A stretch of 64,000 bases of DNA from the NCBI GenBank assembly GCA_023213395.1, contig CM041465.1, positions 58,535,741-58,599,740 on the forward strand. Direction: 5' to 3'. The stretch comes from Cycas panzhihuaensis. Lineage: Eukaryota; Cycadophyta. The notes beneath the pieces are model-generated. The model had not been told where the DNA came from. It was given only the letters and a program-made list of their open reading frames with translations, and did not search any database. Shown in pieces: positions 33,736 to 44,522 of this stretch (position 1 is the stretch's first letter; each line of letters starts with the position of its first letter). A program made the translations under genes and the position numbers.

Positions 33736-34130
33736 CAGCCTTGGATATGAGGTTTGTGACTACCAAGATATTGAAACTTGGTTAGAAGATCATTGATATA
33801 TTTTTCTTAAGAGAGGAATATTTTTCTATTCTTTTATGCTACTTCAATTCCCAAGTAATATTTCATCAAATCGATGTTAGAAGATGCTCGACCAGTGGCT
33901 TTACCTATGGACCCTAATACCAAACTCTCAGTTGATGGTGATACTAGGGAGGTAAATGCAACACTCTATAGGAAACTTGTAGGTAGTCTCATCTATACTA
34001 CTAATACAAGGCCATATATTACACACCATATCAGAACTCTTGCATTATTCATGATAAATCTTAAGCAGAATCATTTACAAGATATAATTTAAGTGTTAAA
34101 ATACCTAAAGACAACCAACAAATTTGGTCT
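33736..34130 (+). pseudogene. C2 RT, second partial copy with internal inversion
   Basis: 33731-33770 repeats 31470-31508 (gccttggatatgaggtttgt). 33773-33866 is the reverse complement of about 31660-31757, and 33868-34000 repeats 31764-31905 directly (EDARPVALPMDPNTKLSVDG). So a small RT segment was duplicated with its middle ~95 bp flipped. After 34000 the RT runs on as RTLALFMINL, the normal continuation that the first copy lacks. Confidence 0.85.
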
Positions 34131-34620
34131 GTTACATGAACCTAATAATAAATTTAAGCTTTCTATATACATAGACTTAGACTTTTCAAGAGAGAAAGAT
34201 ACAAGAATATCCATGTGTAGGTATATAATGTTTCTTAGAATAGCACCAATATCATGGAGATCTAGACAATAGAAGATAGTTATTGATTTAACTATCGAAG
34301 CTAAATATATTACTACTTCTGAGACTAGTAAGGAGGTGATATGGCTTAAAAAATTATTGGAAACATTGAATATTACCCAAACATGTCCTACTAGCCTTTG
34401 TATGAATAATCAATCAATAATTCACATGGCAAAAATCCTATATTTTATAGTTATACTAAACACATAAATATGAAAATCCACAGGAATAGAGAACTTGTTC
34501 ATGATGGCATACTTCAACTAGAATACTACCCCATAGTAGATTAAGTGGCTTATATCTTCACCAAACCACTGTAAAAGGTGAAGTTTGAACAGTTTCAAAG
34601 GTAGATCAGTGTTAGAGCCT
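34131..34620 (+). pseudogene. C2 RNase H
   Basis: Fragments TIEAKYITTSETSKEVIWLK, LCMNNQSIIHMAK and KHINMKIHRNRELVHDG fit copia RNase H ((T)EAEY.A, (D)N.(S)A..(L/M)A, KHI). The Asp of the CDNQSA-type motif reads Asn. It ends with AYIFTKPL and the usual F..FQ..I tail near 34600. Confidence 0.8.
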
Positions 34621-35064
34621 CCATCTTTGACTAATCAAAGAAGATGGCAATAATACTAGCATACTCTATTCTACTTGTGAAAATCCCTTGTGGGTGCAGA
34701 AGAATAAGAGTAAGTCTATGCTCTATCCTATTTGTGAAAACTCCATGTGGACACGGAAGGATAAGGGTTGTACTACTTTTAGAAAATAGTATGCTAGTAT
34801 TATTGCCAAATAGGGGATGACCAAATAGTATATAGAGACTTATCAAATTAAGTTATATATTTAAGTTGCTTGGCTATCAAGATACATCAAAGAGCCACCT
34901 TATCCATTTTGATTTATAAAAGGGCTATAGATCTTAGAAAGTCCATAGGTTTTTATTCCCCATAAGGGTTTTCCTACAAAAATATCATTTAGAATTTCAA
35001 TATAATAATGAAGCTCAAATAAAGACCTCATAGAATAGATTTTCTCAAAATGACCTTCCACCAT
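34621..35064 (+). other. C2 3' untranslated region
   Basis: About 440 bp of non-coding DNA between RNase H and the polypurine tract. It includes an imperfect inverted pair around 34630-34800 (cttctttgattag region and agcatactctatt / aatagtatgct). No gene. Confidence 0.45.
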
Positions 35065-35075
35065 TAAGGGGGGAT
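35065..35075 (+). other. C2 polypurine tract
   Basis: AAGGGGGGAT directly before the 3' LTR start TGAAAGAGG. Confidence 0.85.
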
Positions 35076-35388
35076 TGAAAGAGGTTAATGTATCAAGGTC
35101 ATTTGTATAGATTAATTAAGTGACTTTAAGATATATATTATTAGCATTAGTCTCTTAGTGAAATGTACTTTATGTATATTTAGATATAATTTTGGGTTCA
35201 TATCATTAGGTGAGAAAATCCTAATCTTAATACTCACCCTTAATAATAAAAGGCAAAATCTCAAAGAGGGAGTCATTATTCATTCTCACCTCCAAGCTTA
35301 CTCTCATATCTTGTTTCATCTCTTTTTCATTATCCATTGTCATTTTATGTATGTAAGTGATTTATTCCCTATATTCATCCTTCCTTTA
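35076..35388 (+). repeat. C2 3' LTR
   Basis: 313 bp, TGAAAGAGGTTAATG to CTTCCTTTA, followed by the duplication GGGTC. Confidence 0.92.
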
Positions 35389-35393
35389 GGGTC
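35389..35393. repeat. C2 target-site duplication, right copy
   Basis: GGGTC, identical to 25687-25691. Confidence 0.9.
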
Positions 35394-35847
35394 ATATGTA
35401 ATTCTTGGCATATAATGTCTCCAGATTCTAAGAACTTATAGCACTAATAACTCACCCATGACCTTATTCATTATGTTCAAAGATCACATAGGCCACTCAT
35501 ATAAATTTTATAAGATGCAAGCTCCCCCAAATAAAGTAATCTCACCTACTTGAATACATCGACAACTTAGCGATATAGGATACCTCATTTATCTTAACCA
35601 TATCTAGGCCCCTTCAAGTATTTACCTTGATATCTAGTAAGTATTGAAATGATACAAATATGTGTTTACTTTGTTACTCGACAACCCCTCACCCGATCGA
35701 GGTTATTATCATATTATTGAGTTACAAAATTCACATGAGCTAATTAGTCTTTAACCATATAGGAACCCCTACTTCTAAAAAAATAAAATAAAAAAAATCA
35801 TGAGAGAATTATTGGACATGGGTGTCATATAACCTAATAAAAGCCTA
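35389..35847 (+). pseudogene. G4 protease end and RT N-terminus
   Basis: VILGI-stop-CLQ resumes the protease at the conserved (V)VLGxxWL segment. The linker LLDNPSPDRGYYHIIELQNS and then PYRNPYF and IMRELLDMGVI follow, the standard approach to gypsy RT (PYR.P..QK.EIE..V.E(L/M)L..G.I.PS). It stops at NKSLYS, where C3 is inserted; the next RT residues are at 54242. Confidence 0.85.
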
Positions 35848-35852
35848 TATTC
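35848..35852. repeat. C3 target-site duplication, left copy
   Basis: TATTC; the right flank at 54242-54246 is TATGC, four of five bases the same. Confidence 0.6.
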
Positions 35853-36511
35853 TATTGAGAAGACAAGGTCCTAATAACCTGAAACTGCCACCAAGATCTA
35901 AACTATTTTGTAACTAGTTACAGGAATTGAAACTAAAATTTAACATGTAAGTTTTTAAACTAGAGATAATATAATAAAATGAATAAGAAAGTCAAGCATC
36001 ATATATACACCTGATATAATGTGGTAAAACCCTAGCAGTATGCTAGAGAAACATCTACACAGGAAAGGTATCAATCTTTATTATCAAAGAATAGAGAAAT
36101 TTATACAATCTATAGTAGAATGCTCACAACAATAATAATTAGCTACCTAACTCTTCACAGTACATCCAATACATTGAACACCATCAACATAATAAAAAAA
36201 CATCCTAGATCTAGCTATATGAGAGAGTTATACAAGGCACAAATCTCGACCATAGAATCTAGGGTATTTTGAGTGAACAACCATGATTCTCTTTACAATT
36301 TAGTATGATTTTCAGTACTAACTTTTTGGGTCAGGGGCTATCACCCCTGAACCCCCTCTTTGTGGGGGACATTCCAATGCCCCTCACACTCCCCCATCCA
36401 AGGGGCACTCCTGCCCCCCTTGGAACCCCCCAAGGAAGTTTGGGGGAAAAATTGCACTGCCAACCTATCAAAACTTTAGCCTCTAAAACATTCTTGTCAC
36501 ATTATCTAACA
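35853..36511 (-). repeat. C3 complete LTR
   Basis: About 659 bp; plus-strand ends TATTGAGAAG (decayed from TGTTGA) and TTATCTAACA. Its left part matches the plus-oriented fragment 51862-52226 in reverse complement. Its right part (36283-36511), with a GC-rich patch of C and G runs, matches 54007-54241. Confidence 0.85.
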
Positions 36512-37922
36512 ATCTCCACCTTGATAAAAATTTACTTGATACCTTTCCTAGACCATCCATCATCTTCTCTATAAGCCATAAGAAGTCAAACACCATTTAA
36601 ACTTCTCTAATAGTACTAGTTTTATGAACATATTAGTATAATTCTATTTGGTATTAACCTTCTCAAGTGCCACTCCACCTACTTCCACAACTTGTTTAAC
36701 AAAATGGTGCTTAAGAGTAATATGCTTTGTCTTACTATGATAAGCTAGATTTTTTGCTAAGTAAATAACACTTTGGCTGTCACAAAATACTTTTACCTTT
36801 TCTTGTTTCCTTCCAAGCTCAACTAATAGACCTTATAACTAGATTGCTTCTTTATAAGCATGTGCTGTAGCAATATATTTAGCTTCTATAGTTGATAATA
36901 TAATTATGCTTTATAATTTTAACATCCAACTAACTAGACCATTTGCAAGAGTGAATATATAACCTAAAGTAGACCTTCTCTTATCTAAATCTCCTATAAA
37001 GTTTGAATCAACATATCCACAAACTTGATTACCTATACCTCCAAAGATGATGCAATAGTCACTTATGCCTCTTAAATACCAAAGCACTTATTTCATTGAT
37101 GCCCAATGTTCCTTTCTTGAATTTTCCATAAACCTGCTAACTACACTGACTGCATGTGAAATGTCAAGTCTTGTACATACCATGGCATACATCAAACTTC
37201 CTACTGCACTTGTATAAGGCCCACGAGATATATAATCCTTTTTTTCTTTATTACTAGGACTCATACTCGAAGAAAGCTTGAAATAGGAATCCAATGGGAT
37301 ACTCATTGGTTTCACATTTGCCATACCAAACCTAGTTAGCACATTCTCCACATATTTTTGCTATTAGAACCATAGCTTACCATTTTTCCTCTATCTATGT
37401 ATCTCCATACCTAAGATTTATTTTGCAGCTCCTAGATCCTTCATATTAAAAGTCCTAGCCAATTGAGCCTTTAACTTATTGATTTCTATCATGCTCTTGC
37501 TTGCAACCATCATGTCATCAACATGCAATACCAAGATAATGAATAAGCCATTATCTAAGAATTTAAAGTAAACATAATGATCATACTCATTTCTTTTGAA
37601 ATTTTGGCTCTCCATAAAGGCATCAAACTTCTTGTACCATTACCTAGGTGATTACTTCAAGCCATACAATGATTTCCTGAGCCTGCAAATAAGCCTTTTC
37701 CTGCCATCCTATACAGACCTTTCTTGTTGATCCATATAGATCTCCTCATCTAAATCTCCATGTAGAAAAGTTATTTTTATATCTAACTGCTCCAACTCCA
37801 AATTAAGATAAGCTATTAATGTTAACATAACTCAAATTGAAATAAGTTTGACAACTGGTAAAAAGATCTCATGAAAATTAATACCTACTTTATGTGCCTT
37901 TAGCTACTAGTCTTGCCCTGTA
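36512..37922 (-). pseudogene. C3 RNase H and RT, left copy
   Basis: Next to the LTR is a polypurine tract (minus AAGGTGGAGAT). From high to low: LEQLDIKITFLHGDLDEEIY, RKSLYGLK, KRNEYDHYVYFKF, then the active box LHVDDMMVASKS (37525-37514, both Asp kept, Tyr to His), MKDLGAAK, and MENVLTRFGMANVKPMSIPL with AVGSLMYAMVCTRLDISHAV. RNase H reads STIEAKYIATAHAYKEA and VFCDSQSVIYLAKN near 36880-36770, with the CDSQSA-type Asp present. The RT N-terminus is missing after about 37922, where the sequence jumps to the protease. Confidence 0.88.
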
Positions 37923-38760
37923 TTAGTACGATGAGAACTAACTCTTGTGTGGACATATGTATAAAGTACCAAACTTAATAATCAATCATGATGATAATGG
38001 GAAACATTATAAGCAACCAAGACATCATTATTTGCACCTTGATTCCACTCCACCTGATTAGCCTCCTTGGCAGGATCTTCCTTTTTCTAAAACTCCTTCC
38101 TTTTGTAGCAATCCTTCTTGAGGTGGCCTGCCTTATTACAGTGCCAACATTTGAGCTTACTATTTTTGTGTTTTGACTTTGACCTCGATGTATCCTTGGA
38201 GCTTTATCCTCTCTCAATTGTTCTACCCCTTGCTATCATAGCTTCTTGTGTAGAGGTTTCAAGACTAGACTTTCTCCTTACTTCTTCCATCAGTAAAGCA
38301 CTCACAAAAGAATCATAGTCTAGTTCATCTGTAGTACTAAAACTAATTGAGGTGATAATATTATCCCAGGATTCTAGTAATGAACATAACAAGGTAACAA
38401 CCTTGTTCTCATCCTCAATTATGACATCGATACTAGCCAACTAACAAATAAGAGTATTGAAACTATTTAAAGGGTCAATAATTTTTATACCTTCCTTCAT
38501 TTGTAATTAGTATAGTTGCCTCTTTAAGTAGATTTGATTTGTCACTAATTTGGTCATATACAAGCTTTCCAATTAGGTCCATAATCCTACTGTTGTTTGC
38601 TCCCCTACAATGTTAAATAGAACTTCATCTGCCAAGCACAATCGTATTGTGCTAAGAGCCCTTCTCTCAAGATCATCCCATTCGCTATCATCCATCCCTG
38701 TGGGTTTCTTCAATTTTCCTATAAGAGCTCTGTATAAACCTTATTATACTAGAACATCAT
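37923..38760 (-). pseudogene. C3 gag and protease start, left copy
   Basis: The minus frame 38440-38204 gives DENKVVTLLCSLLESWDNII and ELDYDSFVSALLMEEVRRKS, a copia gag core. A CCHC-type segment (CWHCNKAGHLKKDCYK-like, read through a stop) lies near 38160-38110, and the protease start region with an H-x-C-P-H-K-S type sequence follows to about 37925. Towards 38760 is the gag N-terminal piece KLKKPTGMDDSEWDDLERRA. It is cut at ATGATG by the G2/G3 insertion. Integrase is entirely absent. Confidence 0.82.
38756..38760. repeat. G2/G3 target-site duplication, left copy
   Basis: ATCAT directly before the LTR start TGATCCC; repeated at 51857-51861 after the last LTR. Confidence 0.8.
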
Positions 38761-39819
38761 TGATCCCAAAATAGAGCTAATTGGTGAAGAAGTCAATTAT
38801 CAACCTTTTCTCCTTAAGATCCTGGGAGTTAGTGTAGAAATCCCAATAATATCGAAATAAAAATGAGCCCACAAAAGGAAATTCTATACCAAATCATTTA
38901 TTCTTGATAATGCTCTAAAAGTATGAGGAGTAGTACTTTTATTAAACTATGAAAATCTCTATTTAATGGTGGAGAAATCAACTAGCAAAATAATGGTTAA
39001 ATTACAAGGAATAAATGATACAATTATACCATAAGGGGGACTCCAACCCTCCAAAATATTTCTCCAATAATGATTCCCAAGTCAAGTTCCTTTCACCTCC
39101 AAGAACTACCTCTCCAACCTATAATAAGGCTCAATTTATAGAAAGAAACCAAAATTTGCATGTTTAACAAGTGGCAATCATACAAGTATAACCACTAACC
39201 ACTAAAATGCATGTTGTCCAAGTGGCCTTCATGTAATTCTTAAAAGTTATGACTTATAACTAACCTTAATTGACTCAAATTCAGTTCAAGTTTGGTACAC
39301 GTATAGGAACATATGTTCCATCAGTTTCCTCAAAATTTTAGCTTATTTGGATGTCATTTGCCTACAGTTTTATTCATTTAATGATAATATGTATTTGCTA
39401 TTTTTCTACTATCCAAGTGGCCTTCATGCAATCTTTATAAGTTATGGCTTGTAACTGACCTTAACAAACTCCAATTCAGCTCAAATTTGGTAAATCTATA
39501 GGAGCACATGTCCCCTCTACTTCTCAAAATTTTATCTCATTTGGATGTCATTTGACTGCATTTTTATTCATTTAATGATAATATGTATTTGTTATTTTTC
39601 TGCTAGTTGTGGGATTAATTTTATACAAAATAAGGCTTGAACTCTAAACAAATGATATTTTCTGAACCCCACCTTTTGTACACATGTATTGGGATGTGTC
39701 TTCTTCCTTTACATAAAATTTCATATAAGTTTGATATCATTTGGCCATATCTCTTTTAGTTATACCAATACCTATCATTTTCTGCATCCTGTAAACATAT
39801 GGTAGATCCTCCTGGATCA
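38761..39819 (-). repeat. LTR A (3' LTR of G2), two copies of the 195-bp repeat
   Basis: 1,059 bp. Repeat units start at CCAAGTGG 39218 and 39413. TATA box (minus TATAAATTGAGC) at 39140-39135, 374 bp from the LTR end, downstream of the repeats in the sense of transcription. Confidence 0.92.
39218..39605. repeat. 195-bp tandem repeat, two copies (LTR A)
   Basis: Units begin CCAAGTGGCCTTCATG and end near TATTTGCTATTTTTCT; period 195. Confidence 0.92.
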
Positions 39820-39836
39820 TGTCTCCCCTTCCTTGG
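39820..39836 (-). other. G2 polypurine tract
   Basis: Minus strand AAGGAAGGGGAGACA next to the LTR start TGATCC. Confidence 0.85.
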
Positions 39837-40640
39837 AAAATAGCTAACTCCTATTTGGCTTAGAATTGGAGATGGAGGAAGTGTTGTTCTCCTTGTTGCC
39901 TCCTAAACCACTTGGCCTTACTAGGTAATTATCCTGCTACTCCAATACTGAAAGATTCATGTGTCTTATGTCTTGTTTTGGTAGATTTTCTCTTTAAGAT
40001 ATAATCTTCCTTGAGAGGCTCCTCACTTTCCAAATACAAGTCATCAACTAAAGGTAAAGTGAACTAGTCCTATTCTACATCTAGCATGGAGGACTCAAAG
40101 AGTTTTAAGTATTCAACATTTACTACTGAATATATTTGCATATAAGGTGGAAGATCAAGCTGGAAATCATTGCCACCTACTTTTCTCAAAATCTTTAATG
40201 GCCCATACCTTATAGGTTTGAGTTTCTTGCCTTCTCCTTTTAACCTCTCCTCGCTCAAGTATAACCATACTAAATCTCCTTCTTAAAAAGTACACTCTTG
40301 CCTATGCTTGTCATGTCTTTTCTTGTACTTTTGTTGAGTCCTTAGAAGTTGATCATATACTTCTTTGTGGACTCTCTAGATCTTCTCCAAGTATCTTAAA
40401 GCCTTGTCATACTCCTCCTTCTCTTTGATGGATCCTTCTTTAGCTTGCATAGAAAACTCTAAGTCAAATGGACTTTGAGGCAAGTATCCCAAACAAACTT
40501 CAAAAGGTGCTTTAGAGTGTGATGCATACATTACTCTATTAAATGTAAATTGTAGAAAATCCAATGATTCATCTCAAGTCTTTGGATGCTTGGAATTATA
40601 TCCCCTCAATAAATGTACCAAAGTTTTGTTCACTACTTTA
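39837..40640 (-). pseudogene. G2 integrase C-terminal part
   Basis: Two open pieces (40564-40376 and 40258-40070) with FLQFTFNRVMYASHSKAPFE, GYLPQSPFDLEFSMQAKEGS, then KPIRYGPLKILRKVGGNDFQ and LDLPPYMQIYSVVNVEYLKL. This is the GPY/F-type module (YGP..I..K.G..(A/D)(Y/F).L.LP) that follows the catalytic core in gypsy integrases. A stop interrupts near 40370. In G3 the same region is a single open frame. Confidence 0.88.
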
Positions 40641-41335
40641 GCTTGTCTATCTGTTTGAGGATGGAAACTTGTACTTCTCTTCAATTTGGTATCCATAATC
40701 TCCTATAGTGACTTTAAAAATAATGAAAGGAATCGAGTGTCTTGATCTGAAATGATAGAAGAAGGTAAGCCAAAATTCTTCCATATATGCTCGAAGAATA
40801 ACTTAGCTGCTCCTATTCCTGTGATTGTCTTCTTACAAGGTATTAGATATATTATTTTACTAAACCTCTCTACATCAATAAAGAGATAATCATGTCCCTT
40901 CCTAGTCATGGGAAGTCCCCCTAATAAATCAATGGAGATACTTTCCCAAGGTCTAGTTGGAATAGGAAGTGGTGTATACAATCCTAATTTTCTAGAAGAA
41001 GACTTAGAAGTATTACACATTACACATCCTTTTACATATTTTTTTACATCATTTTGTATTTTTAGCTGGACAACATATCTTCTCAAGTTTGCTAAAGTCT
41101 TCTCTATACCAAAGTGACTAGCTACTTTAGAAGTATGGGCTTCTCTAAGCCACTTGATCTTGTCTTCTTTTGATGGAACATAGAGCTGCTCCCCTTTGAA
41201 AAGTAGACCATCCTTCCAAGCAAGTTGGGAAGGTCTTCCTTTCGCTAGGTTCTCTAATTCTTCCTTCAAAGCTTCATCTTCATGGTACAAGTCTTTGTAC
41301 TCTTCATGATGCATTAGCTCCACCTACAAAATCAT
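40637..41335 (-). pseudogene. G2 integrase zinc domain and catalytic core
   Basis: The 206-codon frame 41323-40703 contains an H2C2-type zinc module (HTSKVASHFGIEKTLANLRR ... GCVMCNTS), then SISIDLLGGLPMTRKGHDYL (first Asp) and LPSSIISDQDTRFLSLFLKS (second Asp). The third acidic residue lies just beyond the stop: FHPQTDRQAKVVNKT, in which Lys (codon 40639-40637) replaces the Glu of the family motif DGQTE.VN. The shared loss in G3 is notable. Otherwise the domain is well preserved. Confidence 0.92.
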
Positions 41336-41866
41336 AAGAGAACTACAAATAAAAGTAGAAGAATAAGTGGAATAAGGTGGTCTAGATAACATATCAACAA
41401 TTTTGTTAGTAGATCCATTTTTGTACTTAATTACAATATTGAATTATTGTAAATAACTCATCTACTTCATGTGTCTTGCTTATTGTAATTTACTTTGGGT
41501 TTGTAAAAATTGAAGAGGCTTATGATCGGTATGAACTACAACCTCTTTTCCAAGTAAGTAGGACCTCCAATGCTTGTATGCTTGATGAAGTGTGAACATT
41601 TCTCGACCATATGTTGGGTAGTTTTGTACTTAAAGGATGAAGACTTCCAAATGGTAAGTCATAGGCTTCCCATCTTGAATAAGGATAGCTCCCATTGCAT
41701 TTCCACTTGCATCAACTTCTACTTCAAAAGGCCTTTGCAAATTTGGCATTGCCAAAACTGGTGATTCACAAATTTTCTTCTTTAAAAGAAGAAACGTTTC
41801 TTCCTCCTTGGTACCCCAAGTAAACTTTTTACTAGATTTTGTCAATCCATGTAGAGGTGATGCAAC
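41336..41866 (-). pseudogene. G2 RNase H
   Basis: Frame 41845-41630 reads SSKKFTWGTKEEETFLLLKK, then PFEVEVDASGNAMGAILIQD with the first catalytic Asp. Decayed text with GREMFTLHQAYKHW-like and HTDHKPLQFLQTQS-like residues follows to 41460, and YNIVIKYKNGSTNKIVDMLS to about 41390. An in-frame TAA at 41446-41444 (after SYLQ) is also present in G3. Confidence 0.85.
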
Positions 41867-42730
41867 CTATGAGAAATGAAGAATAAACTTTCTCAAGTAT
41901 TGACAAGCTCCTAAAAAACTTCTCATCTCTGTGATGTTTGTTAGCCTAGGCCATTTGAGGATGGCTTGAGTCTTGAGTAGATCGATGCTCAGCTTTCCTC
42001 CTCCAACTACAAAGTCTAAGAAGATCAAGTTCTCCTTGCCAAATTCACACTTCTTCACATTAAGCTTCAAATGATGCTTAGCCATAGTCTTTAAAACTTC
42101 TTCTATGTGCTGCAAATGTTCCTCCCATGTGTTGCTGAAAATTAAAATGTCATCAAGATAGACAACAACAAAATTATCCAAGTAAGGCCTTAACATTTTA
42201 TTTATTAGCCTCATGAATGTTGCATGAGCATTACACAATCTAAAAGGCATAACCATCCATTCAAAGAGTCCTTGTTTTGTTTTGAAGGCCATCTTCCATT
42301 AGTCCTCCTCCTTGACCCTAACTTGGTGATAACCGCTTTTCAAATCCAACTTAGTAAAATAAAAAGCATGCTGAATTTTATCAAGTAAATCATCTATGCG
42401 AGGGAAAGGGTAACGATTTTTAATTGTAATTTTATTCAAAGCATGAAAGTCTATACACATTCTCCATCCTCCATCCTTCTTAGGCACCAAGACAATTGGT
42501 GACCCACAAGGTGAACATGAAGGTCTTATGACACCTTGATCAAGTAACTTCTCAACTTGCCTCTTTATCTCATTATTCTCTACAATGGAGTGCCTATACA
42601 AAGTAACATTAGGCAATGGTGCATCTCCTATAAGAGTGATTTCATGCTCTATCTTTCTCTTTGGTGGTAGTCCATCAACATGTTGAAATATAATATCATA
42701 CCTTGTCTTTAACTCCTTAATTTGTTGCAT
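41867..42730 (-). pseudogene. G2 reverse transcriptase
   Basis: Frame 42730-42299: KRKIEHEITLIGDAPLPNVT, a VEKLLDQGVIRPSCSPCGSP segment, LVPKKDGGWRMCIDFHALNK, RYPFPRIDDLLDKIQHAFYF and TKLDLKSGYHQVRVKEED. After one stop, frame 42292-41867 continues with AFKTKQGLFEWMVMPFRLCN, the active box VVVYLDDILIFSNTWEEHL (both Asp intact) and KKCEFGKENLIFLDFVVGGG. Only one stop separates fingers/palm from the active site, so G2 is one of the least decayed RTs here. Confidence 0.95.
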
Positions 42731-43260
42731 TTATTTAGGTGATATAAGAAGAGTGTGAGTAGAAGGACCTTCTTCATCTCTTATCTCTTCTTTACTCCTT
42801 ACCATTAAGATGATGAATTTACCACATGCATTGATCATCCTTTTTGCTTGAGTGGTTGAAATTAATGCTATCTTATCTAAGTGCTTCTTTGTGGCCTTTA
42901 TGATGAAGCCCTTGTTATCTTTCATCAATCAATACTTTCTCTCCCTTCGATAGAAGAGTGCATCTCGATCCCACAAGTAGGGACTCCCAAGGACAACATG
43001 GCATACATCTAATGGCACCACATCACATATTACTTCATCAACAAAATCATTAGTGATGGAAAATTTAAGTGTACATTGCTTTGATATTTGTATTTCCACA
43101 TCTTTATGGATCCAACCAAGAGGGTATGGGTGAGGGTGAGGAGTAGTTACCAACCCAATGCTCTTACCGAACTTTCTAAGATCAAATTCTTTTGGCTCCC
43201 CAGATCTATAATGGCACCAATAATATTATTTCCTACTTGAAGCTTCAAGTGAAATAGTTC
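42731..43260 (-). pseudogene. G2 protease
   Basis: AIIDLGSQKNLILESSV (end of frame 43623-43147) is the retropepsin start, with D-L-G-S in place of the more usual D-x-G-(S/T). A frame change leads to TTPHPHPYPLGWIHKDVEIQ and DVCHVVLGSPYLWDRDALFY (43153-42929), the conserved second half. The piece 42928-42731 (KGFIIKATKKHLDKIALIST) links to RT. Confidence 0.88.
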
Positions 43261-44479
43261 CTCCCTTGTAGCATCATCTCTATAATTTGTAAGTAGAGTA
43301 ACCTTCTCTTCTTCTCCTTCACTTTGAATCTCCACCTCAAAAAGTAGTGCTTTCCCTTTTTCCTTCTTTCTTAATTCCATATCCTTGATATGCTTTGGCT
43401 TTAGCTTTGGATGCAACCTCCAACACTTTGTTGCAATATGACCACTAATATCACAATGCTTACAATAGTTAGAACTTTTAACAAAATTAGCTCTTTTCTT
43501 CTTTCTTTCTTGCCTTTTAGATAAGTGTAATTTAAGATTCTTTTTATACTTGTTAGAAGTAAAAGTAGAATCTTTAGACATGAATGTAGATTTCTTGCTT
43601 TTACTTTCTATTGCCATAGCCATTCTACTTACTTCTCCAATGGATTAAACCTTAAAAAGCCTTAGTTCCTTCCTTATATATTCATGTAATCCTCTATTTA
43701 AATGTTCATCCATATTAATACCAAGTAGTATGCCATGCCTAAAAAATAAAGAAGTATAGTCTTGGACACATACACCTCTCCCTTTGCGTAAATATTGCCA
43801 AGTGACTGATTGGTTTTCCTTATGACCTATGGGATAGAATTACTTCTTTATTATTTTCTTAAAATCCATCCATGAAAAAGAAGATACATCATGAGCCTTC
43901 AAATATGCATTCCACCATGTCAATGCATGTTTACACAACTTGAGCCTAGCAAATGAAAGCTTTTGAGCATTACTATAAGCATAAATTATGAAGTAGGTTT
44001 CAAGTTGATCCAACCAATGGTCTAACTTTTTAGCATTTACCTCTCCATCATAAGTTGGAATATCCAACTTTGCCTCTAACTTGAAGGGTTGATGAGATGA
44101 AGTACCCTTGCTTTCTTCAAGTGAGTGCTTTAAGGTCTCATCCTCTTCCTCTTCATGGTTGTGGTCATATATGGATCCTCCTTCAACTTCATTCTCTTTG
44201 CCTTTTCATGGTCATATGTGGATCCTCCTTCCTCTTCCTCTTCATGGTTGTGGTCATATGTGGATCCTCCTTTAACTTCCTTCTCTTGCCCTTGACTAGA
44301 GGTAGAAGTTGGATCATCATTTGCATCAAGACTTCTATGTTTTTCTCAAGCTTTTCAAATCTAATTTCTCCATCTTCTTTTTCAGCCATGGTGCTTGGAT
44401 TCCTTTTTGGTCTTCTTGGTGATTGCAACACAAGAAAAGCTTCACCTTTCTCTTTGTATCCTTTCCTTGTTTGTACCAT
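43261..44479 (-). pseudogene. G2 gag with intact zinc knuckle
   Basis: ATG at 44479 opens MVQTRKGYKEKGEAFLVLQS, followed by a charged region with a near-repeated KEDPHMT motif. The core is at 44067-43840: DIPTYDGEVNAKKLDHWLDQ, LETYFIIYAYSNAQKLSF and CKHALTWWNAYLKAHD. It ends KKIIKK-stop-FYPIG, with TAA at 43842-43840; the same stop position is found in G1 and G3. The nucleocapsid knuckle YCKHCDISGHIATKCWRL (CX2CX4HX4C) is complete. This is a standard gypsy gag. Confidence 0.92.
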
Positions 44480-44504
44480 TCAAGTCCCTACAACAAAGAT
44501 CACA

Positions 44505-44517
44505 TGCTCTGATACCA
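44505..44517 (-). other. G2 primer-binding site
   Basis: Minus strand TGGTATCAGAGCA, perfect initiator tRNA-Met complement, 5 bp from the LTR B end. Confidence 0.92.
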
Positions 44518-44522
44518 AAATA

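Larger units (their letters stand above)
25692..35388 (+). mobile_element. C2: Ty1/copia retrotransposon in the G4 protease
   Basis: LTRs at 25692-26008 (317 bp) and 35076-35388 (313 bp), perfect duplication GGGTC, PBS TGGTATCAAAGC at 26011, polypurine tract at about 35065-35075, and copia gene order on the plus strand. The left LTR starts TA instead of TG and the right one ends TA instead of CA, single transitions that hide the ends. Internal length is inflated by an inverted patch of another copia family (about 31920-33735) set between two partial copies of the RT region. Confidence 0.93.
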
